Translations under genes and position numbers: made by a program
In this document: one piece after another, positions 9,291 through 17,310 of the stretch
How the letters are laid out: every line of letters starts with the position of its first letter
How positions within the stretch are numbered: position 1 is the first letter of the stretch
NCBI RefSeq assembly: GCF_002874535.1
Contig: NZ_CP025025.1
Location: 1,163,526 to 1,227,525 of the forward strand
DNA length: 64,000 nucleotides
Reading direction: 5' to 3'
Source: Mesobacillus jeotgali
GTDB lineage: Bacteria > Bacillota > Bacilli > Bacillales > Cytobacillaceae
The notes under the pieces: model-generated
The model's input: only the letters and a program-made list of their open reading frames with translations
The model's database searches: none
Told to the model about the DNA's origin: nothing

Positions 9291-10490
9291 GTGCAGTTTA
9301 AAAAAATCGCAGCAGCAGCATTATTGGCTGCCTCTTTTTCACAAACAGGAGGTACAGCATTTGCAGAATCGAAAGCACATGAAACAGAAAAACTTCCGGT
9401 CAGGGAACATCAGTCACTGGTTAGGGAAATTCCAAAGCAGATGCCAAGGTTTAAATTCGACTCGGGTTACACGTTTGAATATCCTGACGCTGTAAGGGGA
9501 ATCTATGTAACTGGAAACTCAGCTGGAGGAGAGAGGTTTAATAGTCTTACCAAACTTGTTGATGAGACTGATTTAAATGCAATGGTTATTGATATCAAAG
9601 AAGACCACGGATATCTTACATACAAACCAGATGAAGATTCTTCCTTCAAAGAGATTGGAAAGCCTTATATTAAAGATCCGAAAAAACTATTGAAAACCTT
9701 GGAAGAAAAACAAATATATCCTATTGCAAGGGTAGTAGTTTTCAAAGATACAGCACTGGCAAACAAGAAGCCGGAGTGGTCATTCAAGGATGGAAACCAG
9801 GTTTGGAAAAATGGCAGAGGAGAATCGTTTGTAAATCCTTTTGTTAAAGAAGTTTGGGATTACAACGTTCAAATTGCAATCGAAGCAGCGAAAATGGGTT
9901 TCCAGGAAATCCAATTTGATTATGTGCGTTTTCCTGAGGGTTTCGAACGAAGAGACTCAACACTTCAATATTCCATGGGGGACTACAAGGATGTTGAAAT
10001 GGATAATGTGCAAAAAAGGGTTAAAGCGGTGACTGATTTCGTAGCATACGCTCGAAAAGAGCTAAAGCCATATGATGTAAAAGTTTCGGTTGATATCTTT
10101 GGCTATACAGCAACACTTCCTGAAGCACCAGGAATCGGACAGAACTTCTCAAAAATATCAGAGAATGTGGATGTCATTTCTTCTATGATTTATCCAAGCC
10201 ATTGGACTTCTTATTTTGGAATTGCCAAGCCTGACACAGAGCCATACCGTCTCGTTCAGGAATACGCAAAAATGGAAAAACAGAAACTTGCTGAATTAAA
10301 GACCCCGCCTGTATCACGCCCTTGGCTTCAGGATTTTACTGCATCCTGGTTAGGTAGTGGAAATTACCTAGTATACGGGAAAAAGGAAGTCGAAGACCAA
10401 ATCAGGGCCTTAAAGGATCAGGGAATCAACGAATATTTATTATGGAACGCAAGCAACAGATACTCACCTAATGTTGATTACACGCCATAA
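9291..10490 (+). CDS. secreted DUF4015-type glycoside hydrolase-like protein
   Basis: A 399-residue exported protein. The signal peptide is clear: basic VQFKK, a hydrophobic Ala-rich core and a likely cleavage site after TAFA. The mature part is a predicted TIM barrel of the DUF4015 putative glycosidase family, with the markers VRGIYVTGNSA, MVIDIKEDHG, GFQEIQFDYVRFP and DIFGY. Asp and Glu in the second and third of these are likely catalytic or sugar-binding residues, by analogy only. I chose the GTG at 9291 because AAAGGAGAGG lies 5 bases upstream; a GTG at 9264 in the same frame has no such site. Probable role in cell-wall or exopolysaccharide processing; substrate unknown. Confidence 0.75.
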   Translation: MQFKKIAAAALLAASFSQTGGTAFAESKAHETEKLPVREHQSLVREIPKQMPRFKFDSGYTFEYPDAVRGIYVTGNSAGGERFNSLTKLVDETDLNAMVIDIKEDHGYLTYKPDEDSSFKEIGKPYIKDPKKLLKTLEEKQIYPIARVVVFKDTALANKKPEWSFKDGNQVWKNGRGESFVNPFVKEVWDYNVQIAIEAAKMGFQEIQFDYVRFPEGFERRDSTLQYSMGDYKDVEMDNVQKRVKAVTDFVAYARKELKPYDVKVSVDIFGYTATLPEAPGIGQNFSKISENVDVISSMIYPSHWTSYFGIAKPDTEPYRLVQEYAKMEKQKLAELKTPPVSRPWLQDFTASWLGSGNYLVYGKKEVEDQIRALKDQGINEYLLWNASNRYSPNVDYTP

Positions 10491-10503
10491 CCTGGGAGTA
10501 AGA

Positions 10504-10545
10504 TAAGCGTAAGCGACTTGGTCGCCCCGACAAGCGCTGGAGCTG
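10504..10545 (-). repeat. dispersed repeat, short form, minus orientation
   Basis: Read on the minus strand this is the short form of the repeat family: GTCCAGCTCCAGCGCTTGTC, then a GGGGCGACCAAG core and a GCGCTT-like end. It lies just after the DUF4015 stop codon. Confidence 0.7.
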
Positions 10546-10589
10546 GACAATTCTCGAAGTGAAAAAATAATACTTTCTGATACTATATA

Positions 10590-10626
10590 AAAAGCCTGGA
10601 ATGATTAAATATCGTTCCAGGCTTTT
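10590..10626. terminator. bidirectional terminator
   Basis: AAAAGCCTGGAA (10590-10601) pairs with TTCCAGGCTTTT (10615-10626). Its A-rich left arm and T-rich right arm let it serve both the upstream plus-strand gene and the small minus-strand gene at 10682-10867. Confidence 0.8.
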
Positions 10627-10681
10627 CATATCATTAGATTATCGATATCAAAATAAGTTATAATAACAATTGGGATGTGGA

Positions 10682-10867
10682 TTACTTCTTGCTGCCGCCG
10701 ACATTTTTCCAACCAGTTTGCAAACTAGTTGATTGATCGACGAATTCATTTCTTTTATTTCCACTAAAGAATCTGGTTCCTACTCCATTGGTAATCACAC
10801 CAATTGTCGCGGTAATGCCCACAATCAGTAAAGCAACGATAGTTAAATCCATTATGTAACCGCCCAT
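10682..10867 (-). CDS. small single-span membrane protein
   Basis: A 61-residue protein with one hydrophobic segment (about residues 7-30, MDLTIVALLIVGITATIGVI) and a polar C-terminus ending in GGSKK. The minus-strand start at 10867 follows GGTGGAGG, and a second in-frame ATG five codons later is an alternative. A terminator lies beyond its stop codon. It occupies a position where B. subtilis carries other genes between opp and yjbC. I do not recognise the family; the RBS, terminator and membrane profile support a real gene. Confidence 0.55.
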   Translation of the reverse strand: MGGYIMDLTIVALLIVGITATIGVITNGVGTRFFSGNKRNEFVDQSTSLQTGWKNVGGSKK

Positions 10868-11077
10868 GATAAACCTCCACCTTTTTTTTCACTAAGTCTT
10901 GATAGTGATTTTGTGATAAATATAATTCATGATCCCCGTACATCTTTATTTTAAAAGAATTGCCGGTGTATTAAAAGAACTTTATAAAGAAAAAATAATA
11001 CAAGTATTATGATCATGATTATATAAGAAAAGCTGGGTGCTTATCAGGAAGGAATAAAAATAAAAAGGAGATAAGCA

Positions 11078-11647
11078 ATGCATTGGTATGAGAAATTAAA
11101 TCAGTATTTCCCGATTGAGGAAATGAAATCAAAAGAACATATGGAAACACTTTTAAAGGAAAGACCAGAGATTTACCATAAGGACGAAGGTCCCGGGCAT
11201 GTCCTCATGTACGTTGAAACTGATGATTTTGTTTTCATCGATTACCTTTTTGTCTCTAAGACGACGCGAGGTCAGGGACTAGGCCATAAGCTGATAGAGA
11301 AGCTGAAGGAAAAGGGCAAACCAATTATTCTTGAGGTTGAACCAGTTAATTATGAGGATACGGATACGGAAAAACGTCTTCGTTTTTACAAACGGGAAGG
11401 CTTCGAGCATGCTAGGACGATTGGTTACAGACGTCGGTCGCTCGCAACGAAGGAAATCAATGAGATGGAAATCCTTTATTGGTCACCGGACGAGGCCTCA
11501 GAGGATTTAGTATATGAGTCGATGAAGAAGACCTACAATATGATTCATACTTATAAAGATAAAAAGTTTTACGGAGAATCCTACCAGCCAGTTGAGGAAG
11601 TCTTAACTGTTGAAGATAAACGGGATGATTTGCTCCAGGATATCTAA
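11078..11647 (+). CDS. yjbC: GNAT-family acetyltransferase YjbC
   Basis: Cytoplasmic protein of 189 residues with a GNAT fold. VFIDYLFVSKTTRGQGLGHKLIEKL contains the acetyl-CoA-binding R/Q-x-x-G-x-G/A loop (TRGQGLGHK, about residues 68-76), and RLRFYKREGF is the usual C-terminal GNAT beta-alpha element. It is the orthologue of B. subtilis YjbC, which lies just before spx and is linked to stress response. The C-terminal 60 residues are an extension beyond the GNAT core. The ATG follows AAAAGGAG. A terminator at 11656-11690 and new promoters separate it from spx here. Substrate unknown. Confidence 0.85.
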   Translation: MHWYEKLNQYFPIEEMKSKEHMETLLKERPEIYHKDEGPGHVLMYVETDDFVFIDYLFVSKTTRGQGLGHKLIEKLKEKGKPIILEVEPVNYEDTDTEKRLRFYKREGFEHARTIGYRRRSLATKEINEMEILYWSPDEASEDLVYESMKKTYNMIHTYKDKKFYGESYQPVEEVLTVEDKRDDLLQDI

Positions 11648-11655
11648 ATCAAGAG

Positions 11656-11690
11656 CGCAACCATTGTTTTAACATGGTTGCGTTTTCATT
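11656..11690 (+). terminator. terminator of yjbC
   Basis: CGCAACCAT (11656-11664) pairs with ATGGTTGCG (11674-11682), followed by a T-rich tail. Confidence 0.85.
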
Positions 11691-11733
11691 TTGGTTGAAT
11701 TAAATGAGAATAAAACTTTTTTAAAATAAATGG

Positions 11734-11758
11734 GTTTAAGTCTTTTGCAATCGGGTAA
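11734..11758 (+). promoter_or_regulatory. sigma-B-type promoter upstream of spx
   Basis: GTTTAA (11734-11739) and GGGTAA (11753-11758) separated by 13 bases match the general-stress sigma-B consensus. It lies after the yjbC terminator and so drives spx alone. Confidence 0.65.
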
Positions 11759-11864
11759 ATATAATTAAGTTATGAAAATGAAAGTCTAACGGACACAAAC
11801 AAGTAGAATTGTACGAATATTTATATAGATTTAGATCAAAGGGTGATGAAAATATAAATAATAT

Positions 11865-11890
11865 TGAAACTTTTTTCTATTTCGTTCGTT
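11865..11890 (+). promoter_or_regulatory. ECF sigma (M/W/X-type) promoter upstream of spx
   Basis: TGAAAC (11865-11870), a 16-base T-rich spacer and CGTT (11887-11890) fit the extracytoplasmic-function sigma consensus of Bacillus (TGAAAC-N16-CGT). Cell-envelope stress control of the yjbC-spx region is known in B. subtilis. A further TATAAT at 11975-11980 may belong to a sigma-A promoter with a poor -35. Confidence 0.6.
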
Positions 11891-12080
11891 ATATATAGAG
11901 AAGAGTAAAAATATCCTTACATAAATACCCGGGATAAATTATGAAAAGGGATACCTTTTATTAAATCCATAGTGTATAATAAACAATATGAATTATAAAA
12001 TTAAACTTATTATTATTTAAGAAATGACAGCTCATTTAAAGCAAATAATATAAGTAAATCTAAGGGAGTGTGAATTACCA

Positions 12081-12476
12081 ATGGTCACTTTATACACTTC
12101 ACCAAGTTGTACCTCTTGCAGAAAGGCAAAGTCATGGCTTGAAGAACATGAGATTCCATATAGTGAAAGAAACATATTCTCAGAGCCATTATCTATCGAT
12201 GAAATAAAAGAAATTCTTCGAATGACCGAAGATGGAACGGATGAGATTATTTCTACCCGCTCGAAGACTTTCCAAAAGCTTGATGTGAATTTGGAAACCA
12301 TGCCTCTACAAGAACTGTTTGAGGTTATCAAAGAAAATCCTGGCTTGCTTCGCCGTCCGATCATCATTGATGAAAAGCGCCTGCAGGTTGGATACAATGA
12401 AGACGAAATCAGACGATTCCTGCCGCGTAAAGTGCGTACTTTCCAGTTGCGCGAGGCTCAGCGTTTAGTCAATTAA
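12081..12476 (+). CDS. spx: transcriptional regulator Spx
   Basis: ArsC-like thioredoxin-fold protein of 131 residues that binds the RNA polymerase alpha C-terminal domain and redirects transcription under thiol-oxidative stress. The redox switch CTSC is at residues 10-13. [15 protein letters not shown] near residue 92-106 is conserved in Spx. The C-terminus ends LREAQRLVN, near but not identical to the ClpXP-recognised tail of B. subtilis Spx. Its adaptor YjbH is encoded 7.5 kb downstream and MecA lies next to it. The long 5' region (11691-12080) carries sigma-B and ECF promoter matches. A terminator follows at 12490. Confidence 0.97.
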   Translation: MVTLYTSPSCTSCRKAKSWLEEHEIPYSERNIFSEPLSIDEIKEILRMTEDGTDEIISTRSKTFQKLDVNLETMPLQELFEVIKENPGLLRRPIIIDEKRLQVGYNEDEIRRFLPRKVRTFQLREAQRLVN

Positions 12477-12489
12477 ATATAACAAAACT

Positions 12490-12516
12490 AAGCTCCCTTT
12501 TGGGGGCTTTTTATTT
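12490..12516 (+). terminator. terminator of spx
   Basis: AAGCTCCC (12490-12497) pairs with GGGGGCTT (12502-12509, one G-U pair), followed by a T-rich tail. Confidence 0.85.
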
Positions 12517-12722
12517 TCTATAAAGGCTCTTTTCTCACACTTTGATGCTATTGAATACAAAATTGGATTGAATTATCTATATCCCTTCCGAAAGTTGACG
12601 TTTCTAATGAAAAAAGAGCATGCAAACTTTATACCGACCTGGAAAATGGGTATATATTACGTTAAAATCGGCTTTAGGTTTTTAACAACAATCTTTACGA
12701 AAACAGCCTCTATAAAAGAACA
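12517..12722. mobile_element. MITE-like element, copy A
   Basis: The ends are imperfect inverted repeats: TATAAAGGCTCTTTTC at the left (12519-12534) and, at the right (12697-12713), ACGAAAACAGCCTCTATA, whose complement is TATAGAGGCTGTTTTCGT. About 200 bp, no transposase, an AT-rich interior. A second element with related ends is at 28511-28651. A 62-codon frame inside starts with TTG, lacks a ribosome binding site and is not called. Confidence 0.5.
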
Positions 12723-13159
12723 TATCCAAAAAATCATGGCCGTGCAGACAAATTGAAATATAGGTGCAGTTCTGCTAAAATATAAAGAATACTTTAAAAT
12801 TTATAGTATATTAAAACCAAATAACATTTGGGGTAATTTGGCTGATTGTAGCTGAAGGGGAGAGAATTCTGTGAAAAAAGCAGCGCATTCGTGCCTATAC
12901 AGCAGCCTAATTCAACAGTAAGTCGATCCATACAAAATTAAACATTTCCCTTTTATAAAAAATGGGTGTATATTTTGTTTCCAAAATGGCTTAATATAAC
13001 ATAAAATAAAAGTACAAGATCGTTTATTTCTTTTTACACAGTCCCTTTGTAAATCAAGGTGATTTAGGCTTATTTATTAAGGGTAAATAATAAAGACCAA
13101 CTGCTTTTTTGGGGGTATTTAGTCCCTTCAAATCTTTGCCTGGAAGGGAGAGAAAGCGA
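12723..13159. other. intergenic stretch before mecA
   Basis: AT-rich and otherwise featureless to my eye, apart from a 16-codon frame at 12871-12921 that starts with GTG five bases after GGGGAGA. No strong stem-loop or repeat is visible, and I cannot point to a convincing mecA promoter. Confidence 0.4.
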
Positions 13160-13831
13160 ATGGAAATCGAACGTATTAATGAGAATACGGTTAAGTTCTA
13201 TATTTCATATATGGACATAGAAGAGCGCGGATTTGACCGGGAGGAAATCTGGTATAACCGTGACCGCAGCGAAGAGCTTTTCTGGGAGATGATGGATGAA
13301 GTCCATGCCGAGGAAGAGTTTGCCGTTGAAGGTCCTTTGTGGATACAGGTTCAGGCCCTTGAAAAAGGTCTGGAGGTTTTAGTTACTAAGGCGCAGCTAT
13401 CGAAGGACGGCCCTAAGTTTGAACTGCCGCTTCCAAACGATAAACTGAAGGATCTGCCAGTCGATGAACGAATCGAAGAGCTGCTTGACCACCAATTCAA
13501 TCCTAAAGGGATTGAGGATGCTGATCAAGCCTTCGAGGATGACTTAGAATTCCTGCTGTATTTCAAGGATTTCGAAGATGTCATCTCACTCTCGAAACGG
13601 CCTGGAATAGACAAAGTCAAAACAAGCTTATACAGCTATGATGACAAGTATTATTTATACATTGAGTTTCCTGAGCAGGATTTTGAAGATGAAGAGGAAA
13701 TTGACAATATTCTAAGCGTTCTTCTAGAGTATGGGCAGGAGTCGACAGTTACGATTCACCGTCTCGATGAATACGGTAATAAGATTATCGAAGATGACGT
13801 GTTTAGTGTCATAAGAAAGCATTTTTCATGA
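13160..13831 (+). CDS. mecA: adaptor protein MecA
   Basis: Adaptor that targets substrates such as ComK to ClpCP for degradation and thereby controls competence. The 223-residue length is close to B. subtilis MecA (218). The N-terminal substrate-binding domain starts MEIERINENTVKFYISYMDI, and the C-terminal ClpC-binding domain begins around residue 115. The acidic linker (about residues 95-125) is typical. I use the ATG at 13160, 7 bases after GGAAGGGAG; the open frame extends upstream to a GTG at 13109 without a site. Its neighbours (spx, coiA, pepF, yjbH) keep the conserved proteolysis and competence order. A terminator follows. Confidence 0.96.
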   Translation: MEIERINENTVKFYISYMDIEERGFDREEIWYNRDRSEELFWEMMDEVHAEEEFAVEGPLWIQVQALEKGLEVLVTKAQLSKDGPKFELPLPNDKLKDLPVDERIEELLDHQFNPKGIEDADQAFEDDLEFLLYFKDFEDVISLSKRPGIDKVKTSLYSYDDKYYLYIEFPEQDFEDEEEIDNILSVLLEYGQESTVTIHRLDEYGNKIIEDDVFSVIRKHFS

Positions 13832-13837
13832 TTGCAG

Positions 13838-13868
13838 GCCGATTTCAGAGATGAAATCGGCTTTTTTA
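13838..13868 (+). terminator. terminator of mecA
   Basis: GCCGATTTCA (13838-13847) pairs with TGAAATCGGC (13852-13861), followed by TTTTTT. Confidence 0.92.
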
Positions 13869-13869
13869 A

Positions 13870-13918
13870 TCCAGCTCCAGCCTCATGGCGGGGTTGAACG
13901 AGTCGCTTGCGCTTTTTT
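13870..13918 (+). repeat. dispersed repeat, short degenerate form
   Basis: CCAGCTCCAGCC at the start and GTCGCTTGCGCTTTTT at the end, with a shortened GCGGGGTTGAACGA core, identify a short copy of the dispersed family. It lies between the mecA terminator and cls. Confidence 0.65.
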
Positions 13919-14024
13919 TGATATAATTTGTATGAATCTCTTCACTTATTAGAAACGTATATATATCTAAAGTTCCTATTTCCGGTTGCAGGAACAATTC
14001 AGAGAGAGAAAACAGGTGGTAACA

Positions 14025-15536
14025 ATGAAGAACACAGTGCGCATCTTAACTTTTTTATTAATTCTGGCTGGCATTTATTATTTGTTTTATGAAAAACTTG
14101 ATGCAGTTTATCTTGGGTATATCAGTATATTTATGTCACTCACAGTCATCTTCATCAGCTTTGTGATATTCCTTGAGAATCGTCATCCAGCCCAGACCTT
14201 GACCTGGATTGTCGTGCTTGGCGGCTTCCCGGTTGTCGGTTTTATTTTTTATCTATTGTTCGGCAGGAATAAACGCAAGGAAAAGATGTTTCGGCGCAAA
14301 TACTTCCTTGATAAAAAGGCTTTTTCAAAAATTGAAGGAGACTCAGAAAGGGTCAACAAAGCGAGGATGCTCGAAATGGAAGAGGACCATCGCCGCTTGT
14401 TTACCCTTGCCCAGAAGCTCGGAAACAGCCCTATCTCCTTTGCTACCTCCACAAAGGTACTGACAAATGGTGATGAGACCTTTAGCCATATCCTTGAAGA
14501 GCTAAAAAAAGCTACCCACCATATTCATATGGAATATTACATTGTTCGACACGATAAAATTGGTGATGAAATTAAGGAAGTTTTGATCAGCAAAGCAAGA
14601 AAAGGTGTAAAGGTCAGGTTCCTTTTTGATTCCGTTGGATCCTGGAAGCTCTCGAAAGAGTATATTTCTGACTTGAGTGAAGCAGGGGTAGAAGTGGTTG
14701 AATTTGGTCCCGTCCGTCTGCCGTTCCTGAACAGTAAATTCAATTTCAGGAATCACAGGAAAATCATTGTCATTGATGGGACCGTTGGCTTTGTTGGTGG
14801 CTTGAATATTGGGGATGAATACCTTGGCAGGGACAAAGGATTCGGTTTTTGGCGTGACACTCATCTAATGGCTAAAGGAGAAGCAGTTCGCAGTCTCCAG
14901 CTGATCTTCCTTCAAGATTGGTATTACATGACGAACAAAAGCTTTTTGACGTCGGATTATCTCTCGCCAGCCCTGCAGGCTAACACTCATGGAGGGGTTC
15001 AAATGATTGCCGGAGGACCTGACAACGAATGGAGTGTCATAAAGAATATCTTCTTTTCGATGATTTCCTCAGCTGATAAGTCAGTTTGGATTGCTTCGCC
15101 TTATTTCATCCCGGATGAAGACATTTTCAGCGCAATTAAAGTTGCGGCTCTCAGTGGCCTGGATGTCAGGCTTCTTGTGCCAAAGCGGCCAGATAAAAAA
15201 ATCGTATTCTATGCTTCGAGATCGTATTTTCCAGAACTGCTTGAAGCCGGTGCAAAGATTTATGAATACGAAAAGGGCTTTATGCACAGCAAAATCGTCA
15301 TCGTTGATGGTGAGCTTGCTTCCATCGGTACATCCAATATGGACATGAGAAGTTTCCACCTGAATTTCGAAGTCAACGCCTTCCTTTATAAAACTAGCAG
15401 CACTGCGAAACTGGTTAAAGAATATAAAAACGATGTACTTGACTCAACTGAAATTATCATGGATGATTTCAGCAAACGCCACATTGGCTACAGACTTCTC
15501 GAATCCACGTCGAGACTGTTGTCGCCGATGCTTTAG
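14025..15536 (+). CDS. cls: cardiolipin synthase
   Basis: Membrane enzyme that condenses two phosphatidylglycerol molecules to cardiolipin and glycerol. Of 503 residues, two N-terminal membrane helices (about 5-22 and 31-55) are followed by the PLDNc motif LTWIVVLGGFPVVGFIFYLL. Two phospholipase D catalytic motifs are visible: HRKIIVIDG near residue 243 and HSKIVIVDG near residue 421, each followed by a GG/GTSN element. I chose the ATG at 14025 because CAGGTGGT is upstream; the open frame reaches back to 13986. A terminator follows. Some Bacillus genomes carry a cls gene at this site next to mecA, unlike B. subtilis. Confidence 0.95.
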   Translation: MKNTVRILTFLLILAGIYYLFYEKLDAVYLGYISIFMSLTVIFISFVIFLENRHPAQTLTWIVVLGGFPVVGFIFYLLFGRNKRKEKMFRRKYFLDKKAFSKIEGDSERVNKARMLEMEEDHRRLFTLAQKLGNSPISFATSTKVLTNGDETFSHILEELKKATHHIHMEYYIVRHDKIGDEIKEVLISKARKGVKVRFLFDSVGSWKLSKEYISDLSEAGVEVVEFGPVRLPFLNSKFNFRNHRKIIVIDGTVGFVGGLNIGDEYLGRDKGFGFWRDTHLMAKGEAVRSLQLIFLQDWYYMTNKSFLTSDYLSPALQANTHGGVQMIAGGPDNEWSVIKNIFFSMISSADKSVWIASPYFIPDEDIFSAIKVAALSGLDVRLLVPKRPDKKIVFYASRSYFPELLEAGAKIYEYEKGFMHSKIVIVDGELASIGTSNMDMRSFHLNFEVNAFLYKTSSTAKLVKEYKNDVLDSTEIIMDDFSKRHIGYRLLESTSRLLSPML

Positions 15537-15539
15537 ATG

Positions 15540-15565
15540 CCCGGATGCAAATCCGGGTTATTTTA
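15540..15565 (+). terminator. terminator of cls
   Basis: CCCGGAT (15540-15546) pairs with ATCCGGG (15551-15557) around a four-base loop, followed by TTATTTT. Confidence 0.85.
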
Positions 15566-15604
15566 ATGAATAAGAAAGTATAAATTTTTTTCACTTAGAT
15601 AAGT

Positions 15605-15845
15605 GTCTAGCTCCAGCGCCTAGCCCCTCGAGTCGCTTGTCTAGTGTCGCCTCCTAGAAACTCCAAAACTTCAACACCGCCGGCAGAAGCAAAAAGCGCT
15701 TCTTTGTCGGAGTCTCCAGTTTCTGCGTTCCTGGACAGTCGGCTATACTTTTCGATTTCGGTCCTGCCAATGAAGTCAAAGAGCGACTTCACTGGTCGGC
15801 CCTCCAGCGCTTGTCGGGGCTGACCAAGGCGCTTGCGCTTTTCTT
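15605..15845 (+). repeat. dispersed repeat, long form (copy 2)
   Basis: About 240 bp and close to the copy at 998-1238 along its whole length. The internal hairpin is decayed: one arm reads GCTTCTTTGTCGGAG, against GCTTCTGCCGGCGGAG in copy 1. It lies between cls and coiA. Confidence 0.85.
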
Positions 15846-15939
15846 ATTTATTGTGAACGTTTTATAAACTTTTTCCTATTAAAAAGGTATTAGCTCAATA
15901 GACTAGAATATGTTCATGGTGAAGGGAGGCGCAAAGAAT

Positions 15940-17148
15940 GTGCTAGTTGCGAATAAAAGTAATGGTGAAAAGCTATCCCTGGGTGAAAGGTGGGAAAAAA
16001 GTGATTTAATAGGAATTAGATCGACTGAAAAGTTCCACTGTCCGGAATGTGGTGAAGAGGTGGTTATGAAACTGGGGAGCAAGAAGATTTGGCACTTTTC
16101 TCATTTGGCGGGAGGCAGCTGCCAATATGAGTATGATCGTGAATCTGAATATCATCTTTCTGGAAAGCTTCAGCTCTTCAATTGGCTGAAAAAGCAAGGA
16201 ATCAATGCTGAACTTGAGCAATTTGACCAACAAATGAAGCAGAAACCCGACATTGCTTTCAAGTTGCAAAACCAAAAATATGCGATTGAATTCCAATGTT
16301 CAGTTATACCTGAAGAGATTTTTGAAAAAAGGACCAGAACTTATTTGCATTATGGTGTAATACCAATTTGGGTTGCTGCAGAGACATTGGTCAGGCGCAA
16401 GAAAAATAATGTTGTATCAATCAATAACTTCCTCTATCTCTTCACTAGGCAGACAAGGCACTCATGGAATATCCCGGCTTTTTGTCCGATTTCAGGGCAA
16501 TTCATCAATCTGAATGGTGCCATTCCAATCACTTCAAAGAAGACAATCACGAATCTTATAGTGAACTCACTTAATCACTATTCAATAGAGGAGCTACTGA
16601 GCCCAATCGATAAACCATTCCCCATATTGAAGACTTGGCAAGCTGAAAATCAAAAGCTTAAATCCCGCTACTTAACTTCCCCAGGAGCATGGCAAAATCC
16701 ATTCCTGAAAGAACTCTATCGCAATCACCTAAGCCTTCTCACACTTCCAGCCGAAATCGGCCTTCCTATCCGCTCTAGCCCCTATATTGAAACACCTTCA
16801 CTCATATGGCAGACATTCTTATACCTAGATGTATTCCGGCATTATCAAAAGGGGGACATAATAATTTATGCGAATATCCGGGAAGCCTTTAATAGGCGAT
16901 TAAGCAGGAAAGAAATCAAACTACGAACCCTGCCTGTTGCTGGACAAAGAGACCATTGGTACGCTCTTGCTGAATATGTATTACTTTTAACAAAGGTATC
17001 ATTCTTGGAAAGAATCGATTCAGGTACAGTGAGAGTACTCCGGGAAATTATTGTCCCAGGTTCAATTAACGAACAAATCAATGCAGAAGCCAACTTATTC
17101 ACCAAGTACCGAAATGAAATTACACAATCAATATTCCCACTAACATGA
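15940..17148 (+). CDS. coiA: competence protein CoiA
   Basis: CoiA-family protein of about 402 residues needed for processing transforming DNA in competent Bacillus and Streptococcus. It has an N-terminal zinc-ribbon-like module (CPECGEEVVMKLGSKKIWHF) and a nuclease-like core with KPDIAF and AIEFQCS, which fit the D and E-x-Q/K positions of a PD-(D/E)xK fold. A GTG at 15940, ten bases after GAAGGGAGG, places the start where CoiA homologues begin; in-frame ATGs at 15910 and 15916 lie upstream of that site. I see no clear pair of ComK boxes in front. The preceding repeat (15605-15845) separates it from cls. Confidence 0.9.
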   Translation: MLVANKSNGEKLSLGERWEKSDLIGIRSTEKFHCPECGEEVVMKLGSKKIWHFSHLAGGSCQYEYDRESEYHLSGKLQLFNWLKKQGINAELEQFDQQMKQKPDIAFKLQNQKYAIEFQCSVIPEEIFEKRTRTYLHYGVIPIWVAAETLVRRKKNNVVSINNFLYLFTRQTRHSWNIPAFCPISGQFINLNGAIPITSKKTITNLIVNSLNHYSIEELLSPIDKPFPILKTWQAENQKLKSRYLTSPGAWQNPFLKELYRNHLSLLTLPAEIGLPIRSSPYIETPSLIWQTFLYLDVFRHYQKGDIIIYANIREAFNRRLSRKEIKLRTLPVAGQRDHWYALAEYVLLLTKVSFLERIDSGTVRVLREIIVPGSINEQINAEANLFTKYRNEITQSIFPLT

Positions 17149-17310
17149 AATGTGATATAACTGCGTAAAATAGGGTAGTTAGAATGCAAACTCACGAAAA
17201 AGAAAAACTTTTTCCTTATTTAATTTTATAGAAGGAAATAAGAAACCATTATCGAATATATGTTACTAGAAAAGTTTTTCGAATTCCGAAATGTTGTAAG
17301 GAGGATCTAT

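Noticed and set aside
12568-12756. 62-codon plus-strand frame
   Set aside because: It starts with TTG without a ribosome binding site and overlaps the right end of the MITE-like element.
15845-15940. ComK boxes before coiA
   Set aside because: The A/T runs there are TTTT-N5-AAAA in orientation, not the paired AAAA-N5-TTTT boxes ComK needs.
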